Positions 25,601-32,311 of a stretch of DNA of 64,000 nucleotides are shown piece after piece (within the stretch, counting starts at the first letter, position 1; each line of letters opens with the position of its first letter). A program made the translations under genes and the position numbers. This stretch comes from Lachnospiraceae bacterium (lineage in GTDB: Bacteria; Bacillota; Clostridia; Lachnospirales; Lachnospiraceae): contig FZRB01000010.1 of NCBI GenBank assembly GCA_900199595.1, forward strand, positions 1-64,000. The letters are read 5' to 3'. The notes under the pieces were generated by a model. That model worked only from the letters and a program-made list of their open reading frames with translations, ran no database searches and had not been told where the DNA came from.

Positions 25601-26967
25601 TAAATCGGGCAATAACCTTTAATTGGAGAATTATCTTTTGAATATTTATCAAGAAATCCCCTGAATTTTCTGGTCATCATAAATTTATCAGCAGTTGATG
25701 GCTCTTTTTTGTCCCATGCTTCTTCCTTTATGGAAGTCATTTCATTTTGAGCTTCTTTTAATTCTTCGATATGTTTTCTGGCCTTCTCAAGTTCCTGAGG
25801 GTAGTTCTCTATCTGTAACGTAAATTTTTGAATATTTTTCTGATATCTTTCCTTATCTGCATTATACTCATCCAATTTACGTATAAACCTGTCATGCTTT
25901 TTCTCATCATTCTTCTCTTCTTCTTTTTCTACCGGAACCCCCTTATCCAAAAGCTCATTAAGTTTAGTCTGCTCCTCACTTAGTCTTTCTCTCAGTGCTT
26001 GAATTTCATCATCACTGTTCAAACTCTTATTATTATATTCAGCCTCAGCGAGTTGAATATCTTTCTGAATAACGCCCAGTATCTGATTCATTGAGCCGAG
26101 CACCTCAAGTTCACCTGCTCCCCAGCCGTTCTCTATTGCTTTTTTCTGTCCCTGAAGATTGTCTATACTACTGATTATATTTCGTCTGTTTGAACCATCT
26201 AATATATCCCCCTTACCTACAACCGTAGCAAGAGGATCTGAAAAACAGTGATCATACGGACTTTTTCCATCGGCATTAACAAACCCCGACATTTGTTCAT
26301 ATGTCTCAATCATCTTCTGGATATTTGCAGAAAGGTTACTCAGATAACTCTGTTCTTTCTCCTGACTATAATCGTCTAGAAGAGCCTTCTTCTCATATTC
26401 ACTGTTTATCAGATTTCCGATAGTTTCAAAATAAGCATCAAAAACAGGCAGCGCCTGACCAAGTCCTTCCTGACTTGCAAGATACTCTACCGTTTGCTTT
26501 TGCCCATTTTTACCTTCGGAATTTACGGAATATAGCTTTATACCCTGCGAAATAAACTGTTCCATATATAAGTTGTCATAAACCGCTTCCGAAAAATTCC
26601 CCTTTTCCGGATTGGAAACTGTCTCAATTAATCTGGCATAACCAAGAAAAGGCAGCATTTTAGGTTCACGTTTATTTAGAATACTCTTATAATACTTATT
26701 TGATTCCAAAATCGCATTATAGAGTTCAGAAGTATCGGAAGAATTTGTACCTCCCTCTAATGTCTTATCTGCTAAAGATTTGAATCTGTTTTCCTGATTC
26801 TTCACATTTGGTCCTATTTTATCAATAATATTCTTTAGATTATTGAAGGTTTTTGGACTCATTTCTTTCATACCTAACATCCGGTTCATCTCTAGTGTCA
26901 ACGTTGCCTGAGTCCATGGATTAACTTTCCCATATTTTCCACTATTAAAGTATTTAGGTTTCGGCAT
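22687..26967 (-). CDS. Giant helical protein of unknown family, 1426 residues
   Basis: No known domain recognised. It is Lys/Glu/Asn-rich, almost entirely alpha-helical by composition, with strong coiled-coil character around residues 305-420 (ALRERLSEEQTKLNELL, then KARKHIEELKEAQNEM) and in the last 350 residues. There is no signal peptide or membrane segment. Two copies of a motif occur about 480 residues apart: KKAIENGWGAGELEVLGSMN near residue 277 and KQGIHNGWGSRDLEALNLMG near 757. A third version (AIDMGWPVDELIHIQRLSV) occurs in the other giant protein at 32312-35188, so the two are relatives. The start MPKPKYFNSGKYG has a GGGGG-type site upstream. Structural or effector roles are both possible. 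Confidence 0.8.
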   Translation of the reverse strand: MPKPKYFNSGKYGKVNPWTQATLTLEMNRMLGMKEMSPKTFNNLKNIIDKIGPNVKNQENRFKSLADKTLEGGTNSSDTSELYNAILESNKYYKSILNKREPKMLPFLGYARLIETVSNPEKGNFSEAVYDNLYMEQFISQGIKLYSVNSEGKNGQKQTVEYLASQEGLGQALPVFDAYFETIGNLINSEYEKKALLDDYSQEKEQSYLSNLSANIQKMIETYEQMSGFVNADGKSPYDHCFSDPLATVVGKGDILDGSNRRNIISSIDNLQGQKKAIENGWGAGELEVLGSMNQILGVIQKDIQLAEAEYNNKSLNSDDEIQALRERLSEEQTKLNELLDKGVPVEKEEEKNDEKKHDRFIRKLDEYNADKERYQKNIQKFTLQIENYPQELEKARKHIEELKEAQNEMTSIKEEAWDKKEPSTADKFMMTRKFRGFLDKYSKDNSPIKGYCPIYRKAVDKAAQYGFIKPVKDTEFEKNLFQKDDYEKYNQRFVANKYFLKPIMMASEHYEDFQTVNNDIFELVDKSEVQISRDNELFAPLCFGKDPHYNLVILTDNNKELEEKNKILSKWAQETLAKSNSAIKSFNSYTKILAAPGDIDRADVIEFYGDNAFIDPLMSNVSGAGPEIFRSIVDKSGITPEQVREYFQTTGVKRPLMRFFDGAEEYLDALSFKQRGMKDNWTALKETRYLARLEHSFDKIISEYDQLEKFPDNLQQDKLSKMYGNSLGHMTSKGTPDEKRGVTKYIEGLRWMKQGIHNGWGSRDLEALNLMGIFEGTLNMKKYNAQFTGDMDTLVKYNDWEEKHFKPVKELLSNMKIRSSSDVLEAISIIEDFQKKASNDDLVKDISKVSLDIIDRGFLKRVTNACIEDIKTGKSLYYGDNISKGDIFKKSDFSDDMKTTAESIRTNKDLSENELKSRITQYIKNYYMNDKNIHSNPELFMRQNTYYSVVERRLNKECEKYSDELIKSLKNNEGKLPSNDVIADILEFGDHEPHMSDIKDRIETSMALSRIKGFANGRHENKENDKTLSEALDIMEKADVGVFTTNTRFSDVMDNLKLLDKQREKFKEELSVKFNESSSLKVDEKEMQKYIDLQKETYKIINSYLSDKNRKIRKKKGNPERDEDIALLGVNGAKRYRAMLEAKNTLENLYKTTKDFQRNGFTDTQRITWNHKDDPFKIDGENMKQDMLREKYRLLDNKAREVILNEEKYRIKEAETYQRIKKQREVDLADNRITQEQYQNFQKEDKAEYNNKILSSAKKTLFVESVRNVYTDRANKNYYNKASYDDTMPKIKEYETAIREISLENNKGISFKENSDQFKKYKDLMFKEGNTFGKNFEDAILSSDKVPIHSDIIKIRDNSLQKSIEGAVTDNEKKKYQGFVNVLGKGETEASYGTFKKQKDAEKAELEKNNQNNMKKDNLQQKLPG

Positions 26968-27035
26968 AATATAGCCCCCTTATGTTCAAATATTTATTCA
27001 AATCATTCTATATCATGTGGTACTAAAATTCTGTG

Positions 27036-28124
27036 TCATACTTTAGACCCACGGTATTTTGTGTTACCTGGTTTAGAATAATATTCCATTTTATCCTTAT
27101 ACATCATTTCATCCGACTCTTTAAGCATGTCATCTATATCCTTATCTCCGTTCGAACTGAAACTGTATCCGATAGCACAATGGTATTTTGTTTCAGAAAC
27201 CTTATTTTGAATACGTTCGATAAGTTTCTGGACATCTTCTTCTGATACTTTTCTGCAAACTATTACAAATTCATCTCCTCCGAGTCTGTAAACAGAATCC
27301 TTTGCCGAAGCTGCCTGCAAAAAACAAAATGCAAGAGTTGCCAATGCCTTATCTCCTGCCGCATGACCTTCCTGATCATTTATTGCTTTCAACCCATTCA
27401 TATCAATAGATACCAAGGCATTTAAGTCCTTTATATCATTACTGGTCGAAGCATAAAATGACTGGCGATTCAAAAGCCCTGTAAGTGCATCCTTTTCCGA
27501 TAGCTGGAGGATCATAAATACGTAATATACAAAAAGAGCTATGATAAGTGTCACACAAAAAATCTTTGAGTATTCCTTTCCGAGTATAAACGGAAGAATC
27601 AGGCCTGATGATAAAGCAAGACATAGAAATGCAATCGGAAAAATCTCTGAAGACCGTTTATTACTTCGTTTATACAGCAGATTTACAAACAATACAGAAT
27701 ATACGCCTACCATTATATAAGGAAGATAGCCCAACAAACCACGATGAAGCTTTCCTTCACTGTCCAGGTAGAAAACAATTCCTGTAAAAATTGATATTAT
27801 ATCTATGATAGCCAGTATTATAGCCGGAATAAACACCCTCCAGTGCACATTTTTAGCTAGGGTATAAATAATAAAAGCAATAATTAATGGTGTTGCACTG
27901 TATCGTACAGACATCAGAACGAGTCGAACATTCGGCAACTCACCTTTTTCTTCCAGAGCAAACTCCAAAAAAACTATCATAGAAAAAATGAATAATATAA
28001 GAATCAATGCATATAATCGTAGTATTGTCCTCTTTTCCAAAAACACTGTTGTCCTGAGCAGAATTGCAAAAGCTACAAGAACTAATACATTTGCCCAGTT
28101 CTGAATAATTAACTCTCTAATCAT
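27036..28124 (-). CDS. Membrane diguanylate cyclase (GGDEF)
   Basis: A 362-residue protein with about seven hydrophobic segments in residues 10-205, then a GGDEF domain starting at KDALTGLLNRQSFYAST. LVSIDMNGLKAINDQEGHAA and YRLGGDEFVIVC (motif near residue 284) are intact, so cyclase activity is expected. It follows the sugar-binding lipoprotein gene after 72 bases and a hybrid kinase before that, all on one strand. This suggests that the three act in one response, with cyclic di-GMP as an output. This is inference from order only. Confidence 0.9.
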   Translation of the reverse strand: MIRELIIQNWANVLVLVAFAILLRTTVFLEKRTILRLYALILILFIFSMIVFLEFALEEKGELPNVRLVLMSVRYSATPLIIAFIIYTLAKNVHWRVFIPAIILAIIDIISIFTGIVFYLDSEGKLHRGLLGYLPYIMVGVYSVLFVNLLYKRSNKRSSEIFPIAFLCLALSSGLILPFILGKEYSKIFCVTLIIALFVYYVFMILQLSEKDALTGLLNRQSFYASTSNDIKDLNALVSIDMNGLKAINDQEGHAAGDKALATLAFCFLQAASAKDSVYRLGGDEFVIVCRKVSEEDVQKLIERIQNKVSETKYHCAIGYSFSSNGDKDIDDMLKESDEMMYKDKMEYYSKPGNTKYRGSKV

Positions 28125-28196
28125 GCACAGAATTCCTTTCCCACTGATTAATACCAGCGTTATATCATCTGCTCCGAAAATCTTTTATGGATTACT

Positions 28197-29498
28197 TTAC
28201 TGGGCATAGGTTCCATACCCTTTAACTGCTTCATCTATGGACAGTTTTCCTGTTGAAAGCCCGTAAACCGCCATCCTTAACTGAATTACTGCATCATCAG
28301 TAATACCGAATTCTTCCGGTGACAGGATCCTGGACTCCGGAATGTCTCCAAATGCGGAATACATACTATTAAAGGACAGGTCCTTTGTCGGCGACATCAG
28401 CCCCTTGTTCCGAGCCATCTCATTTAGTTCCTGTGATGTAACAAGAAAACGCATAAATTCATTTGCGATATCTATATTCTTGCTTTCTTTATTAACGGAG
28501 AACTGCAGGTTTGGTATATCAATAAAAAATGAACCATCATCTGCAATAGGAATAGGTACAAATGTATACGAAAATGGATTTGCTGTGAAGCTCTCAGAAA
28601 TACTTTCACGTTTTTTTGTTCCGGATACAGTATCTCCTGAGCAGGTCATCATAGGAACATCTCCCTCAAAGAAACGCAGTATTACAGCTTCATAGTTATT
28701 CTCAATAGCTGCACATGCATCAGGATCCATTAAGCCATCACTTATAAACTGTTCCATCTTGTTAAGAGTCGGTCTCATATATTCGCCAGCCGATGGATCA
28801 AGATCATTCAGTTTTTTGACAGCTTCAGCATCACCAGCCACCGTAGAACAGAAGAAAGGATAACTTACTAATGTGTAAATCGATGTTTTCTCCTCAACAG
28901 AGTACCCCATCATAGGACTTGTATATCCCTTATCACTAAATTCTTTACACACAGATACCAGTTCATGATATGTAGTAGGAATACTAAGTCCCTCCTTTTC
29001 AAACAGATCTTTATTTACCAGCATTCCATAGGTACTTGAAAAAACTGGAACCATCGGAAGAGTTCCATCTTCCGTCTTCAGAAGGATATTGCTGCGGATG
29101 CAATCCAGATCAAGTCCCAACGCAGGATCTGCCAGATTTTCAGCATGTTCTATGGAATCTTTATACTGTTCACGACCATACATCCATGAATTATTTACAT
29201 AAATGTCAGGGGCATCATTTCCGTTCAGTACCGTTCCTATCATGTTGTTATAGTCGTCAATTTTTGTATAAACAAGCTCCACATCCGGATATATCTCATT
29301 AAAGCGATCAAATTCTGTTTCCAAAGCCTCAAAGTTATCGTATCCACCAGCTACATTAATACTCGCTTTAAGTGAAGTATCCAGAGCAGGTTTGAAACCC
29401 TTCTCCTTCTCCGTCTCTACTTCCTGCTTCTTAGAACCACATGCAGCGAGACTCAGAAGCATCATCACCGATAATAAAACACATATTTTCTTTTTCAT
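28197..29498 (-). CDS. Extracellular sugar-binding lipoprotein (ABC family 1 type)
   Basis: A 433-residue solute-binding protein anchored to the membrane. The signal MKKKICVLLSVMMLLSLAAC ends in lipobox LAAC. The mature part shows the family 1 pattern: NVAGGYDNFEALETEFDRFN, FNEIYPDVELVYTKIDDYN, NDAPDIYVNN, and PMVPVFSSTYGMLVNKDLFE. A C-terminal segment PNLQFSVNKESKNIDIANEF follows. Such proteins normally deliver oligosaccharides to a permease. No permease or ATPase gene is adjacent here. It lies 20 bases after a hybrid sensor kinase gene, which suggests that it presents ligand to the sensor rather than feeding transport. Confidence 0.9.
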   Translation of the reverse strand: MKKKICVLLSVMMLLSLAACGSKKQEVETEKEKGFKPALDTSLKASINVAGGYDNFEALETEFDRFNEIYPDVELVYTKIDDYNNMIGTVLNGNDAPDIYVNNSWMYGREQYKDSIEHAENLADPALGLDLDCIRSNILLKTEDGTLPMVPVFSSTYGMLVNKDLFEKEGLSIPTTYHELVSVCKEFSDKGYTSPMMGYSVEEKTSIYTLVSYPFFCSTVAGDAEAVKKLNDLDPSAGEYMRPTLNKMEQFISDGLMDPDACAAIENNYEAVILRFFEGDVPMMTCSGDTVSGTKKRESISESFTANPFSYTFVPIPIADDGSFFIDIPNLQFSVNKESKNIDIANEFMRFLVTSQELNEMARNKGLMSPTKDLSFNSMYSAFGDIPESRILSPEEFGITDDAVIQLRMAVYGLSTGKLSIDEAVKGYGTYAQ

Positions 29499-29518
29499 AA
29501 TCGTTCATCCCCCTATCA

Positions 29519-32053
29519 TTATTTTGATCTATATTTGATTCTTCGAATCTCCTTGATAACCAGTTTGATATCTATTGGCTTTGCAATATGTCCGTTCATT
29601 CCCACGTTCATGCACTCCGTAACATTTTCAGAGAATGCATCAGCCGTCATTGCAATTATAGGTATAGAGTTTGCCCAGGAATTTTCCAGCTTACGAATCT
29701 CTCTGGTCGCATCCAGTCCATTCATCTCAGGCATCTGTATATCCATGAATATTAGCTCATAGCTGCCTTCAGCGGCTGATTTCATCATATCCACACAGAC
29801 ACGTCCATTTTCTGCCCGGTCACAAGTGATACCAAACATACTGAGCATATTTGATATGATTTCCCAGTTTACGTCTATATCTTCTGCAATAAGAATATGC
29901 ATTCCTTCAATATCGGAATAATCATCTTCAGGTTCGAAGGATTGGGTTTCCTCTCCAATAAGCTCATTAATCTTATTATAGAGAGTAGAACGGAAGATAG
30001 GCTTACTTACAAATCCATTTGCCCCAGCTTCTTTAGCCTTATCCTCAATGTCTGACCAGTCATATGCAGAGATCAGAAGTATTGGGATTTCCGAGTTAAA
30101 TTCCTCACGGATTCTGCGGATTGTTTCAACACCATCCATGTCCGGCATTTTCCAGTCTATGATTACAATACTATAATCACGTTCACTGTTATGCCTGCTT
30201 TTAATCATTTCTATTGCTTCATCACCACTTTGTGCCAGCTCTGCTGATGCGCCTATAGATTCAAGTTCATCTTCTAAGGTTTCCAGCATGATTTCATCAT
30301 CGTCAACGATCAGTACATCAACATCCTCAAACCGCAGCTCTTCCCGCTGTCTTTCGGCTTCGGAAACATCAAGGACAACTGTAAATGTAGTACCCTTGCC
30401 CGGTTCACTCTGACATTCAATCGTTCCACCCATCAATTCAACCATCTGTTTGGTAATAGCCAAACCAAGCCCGGTTCCCTGAATACTGCTGACACGGCTG
30501 TCTATCTGACGCGAGAATGGCTGATACATTATCTCCATATATTCCGGACTCATACCTATTCCCGTATCCGCCACAACATACTTCAGTCGAACACACCCCG
30601 GAACTTCACTCTTTTCCTCGCTTAAATCTACATTGACACATCCTCCGGGCTCAGTATATTTGATGGCATTCGAAAGTATATTTATATAAATCTGATTCAG
30701 ACGGAGCTGATCTGCATATAGGTACTCCTTCTCCATTTGATTGATATGGATTCTAAATTCGATATTTTTTTCTTTGATCATCGGTTGTGAGATATTCACC
30801 AGATTTTCCACCGTCTCCACTAAGGAGAATGTCAGAGGATTTAGTTTCAGTTTTCCGCTTTCAACCTTAGAAATATCCAGTATATCATTTATCAGTGTAA
30901 GCAGGTGATTACTTGCAAGATTGATCTTACGAAGATTCTCTCTTGTAGACTCCACATCTCCAAGATTCTTTTCAGTAATGGTTGTCAGACCTATGATGGC
31001 ATTCATAGGCGTGCGGATATCATGAGACATCGTTGAAAGAAAATCTGTCTTAGCCTTACTTGCAGACTTCGCTTCTCTTGCCGTAATCTGAAGTCTCTTA
31101 TTTAAGGAAAGCATATGAAACAGATCGCAAAGGAACAAAATAAGTAATCCGACAGAAACAAATCCAAATAGCAGCCAGTTATTTCTTTCTACGTGAAGAT
31201 CCTTGGCAGGTATAAGACCCAGCATAGTCCATCCGGCAGATGCTGAAACAGGAGTAAATGCAAGAATACATTCCTGTCCATGGGAATTAAACATTGAGAC
31301 GGATCCTGTCGACGATGTTATACTGTCAAACACTTGAGCTGTCGATTCATTATCAGTTTGATTGTAAGATTTATAAAATTCAAAAAAGCTGGAATTCTTA
31401 AAGCTGCTCCCTTTCAGAATATAATCACCACTTGCATCGATCATGGATAGTTCGGCATTCTCCAGTTCAGTCTGTGGAAAAACCCATTTCTGTTCAAGGG
31501 CAGAGATTGGAATCACTCTCAGAAGGATTGCATCTATGGTGCCACCATTTTCAGGATCGACAAGTGCAACCCGATTACAGAAAGCAAGTGATTGTTCACC
31601 ATTCATTGGATTAGTATAAGCACGAGTAATATTGATCGCCCCACCCATATCATTAATCCAACTGGTATCCTCCAACAGATCCACCCTTTTATATGATACT
31701 GCAAAGTCATCTGTCGTATTCTGCTTTGGGCGCGTTGAAAGACCCTCGAGTGTATCAATGGTAATTATATGTCCCGAAGTGTTTTCTAACACATGAGAGT
31801 TTCGGATAAACTCTATTGCCTCCTCCATGGTCATGCCGCTCATATTGATATAGCGTGACCATACATCACATATCCTTTGCTCTCCTTCCAGATAATTCTC
31901 CGTCACACGCTCCATGGAAACCGTTGTATCTTCAAAATACTCTATCTGTCTCAGATAAGAAGCCTTGCTTTCATATCTAGAGTAAAAAACAACGAAAACC
32001 AATATAGCAGCCATGATTATAATATTAACTAATATAATCAGAATCTTTTTCAT
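29519..32053 (-). CDS. Hybrid sensor histidine kinase with two receivers
   Basis: An 844-residue membrane kinase. One membrane segment lies at residues 4-24, an extracytoplasmic sensor of about 270 residues follows (Cache-like in layout), and a second span is near 298-320. The dimerisation domain has FLSTMSHDIRTPMNAIIGL with the phospho-His near 343. The ATPase domain shows NILSNAIKYTEPGG, VVADTGIGM and GTGLGLAITKQMVELMGG. Receiver 1 carries VLIVDDDEIM and IIDWKMPDMDG; receiver 2 carries ILIAEDIDVNW and IFMDIQMPEMNG. There is no HPt domain, so a separate phosphotransfer protein is needed. It is first in a likely operon with a sugar-binding lipoprotein and a diguanylate cyclase. Confidence 0.92.
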   Translation of the reverse strand: MKKILIILVNIIIMAAILVFVVFYSRYESKASYLRQIEYFEDTTVSMERVTENYLEGEQRICDVWSRYINMSGMTMEEAIEFIRNSHVLENTSGHIITIDTLEGLSTRPKQNTTDDFAVSYKRVDLLEDTSWINDMGGAINITRAYTNPMNGEQSLAFCNRVALVDPENGGTIDAILLRVIPISALEQKWVFPQTELENAELSMIDASGDYILKGSSFKNSSFFEFYKSYNQTDNESTAQVFDSITSSTGSVSMFNSHGQECILAFTPVSASAGWTMLGLIPAKDLHVERNNWLLFGFVSVGLLILFLCDLFHMLSLNKRLQITAREAKSASKAKTDFLSTMSHDIRTPMNAIIGLTTITEKNLGDVESTRENLRKINLASNHLLTLINDILDISKVESGKLKLNPLTFSLVETVENLVNISQPMIKEKNIEFRIHINQMEKEYLYADQLRLNQIYINILSNAIKYTEPGGCVNVDLSEEKSEVPGCVRLKYVVADTGIGMSPEYMEIMYQPFSRQIDSRVSSIQGTGLGLAITKQMVELMGGTIECQSEPGKGTTFTVVLDVSEAERQREELRFEDVDVLIVDDDEIMLETLEDELESIGASAELAQSGDEAIEMIKSRHNSERDYSIVIIDWKMPDMDGVETIRRIREEFNSEIPILLISAYDWSDIEDKAKEAGANGFVSKPIFRSTLYNKINELIGEETQSFEPEDDYSDIEGMHILIAEDIDVNWEIISNMLSMFGITCDRAENGRVCVDMMKSAAEGSYELIFMDIQMPEMNGLDATREIRKLENSWANSIPIIAMTADAFSENVTECMNVGMNGHIAKPIDIKLVIKEIRRIKYRSK

Positions 32054-32230
32054 ATATCCCCTTTTCGTCCATTATTTAATTCTGGGCATAGGTGTAAATA
32101 TATGCAGTTCCCCGTCTAACTGCCTTAACCTTTACCTATATCCGTTACTGTCGTAACCACAGTATTTGATGACACTTTTTCACTTGACTATCACGTTGAT
32201 TTTAGCACATATACCATCCTGTGCATAGGT

Positions 32231-32269
32231 AAAAAAACATCAGAATCGGCTTAGCAACCAACTCTGATG
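32231..32269 (-). terminator. Terminator of the second giant gene
   Basis: Hairpin with outer stem CATCAGA/TCTGATG (32238-32269), followed on the minus strand by seven T. It is 43 bases downstream of the stop codon at 32312. The hairpin is 27/32 identical to the c-di-GMP riboswitch terminator at 20961-20992, including the adjoining T run, but no aptamer accompanies it. Confidence 0.7.
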
Positions 32270-32311
32270 TATTTTTGAATATACGAATGGAATCAATAAA
32301 AAAATTTTAGT

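Noticed and set aside
32084-32140. Minus-strand codons reading AVRRGTAYIYTYAQN and a stop, similar to the end of the sugar-binding lipoprotein (AVKGYGTYAQ)
   Set aside because: The match covers about ten residues with an in-frame stop shortly upstream. It could be a relic of a second binding-protein gene, but this is too short to call.
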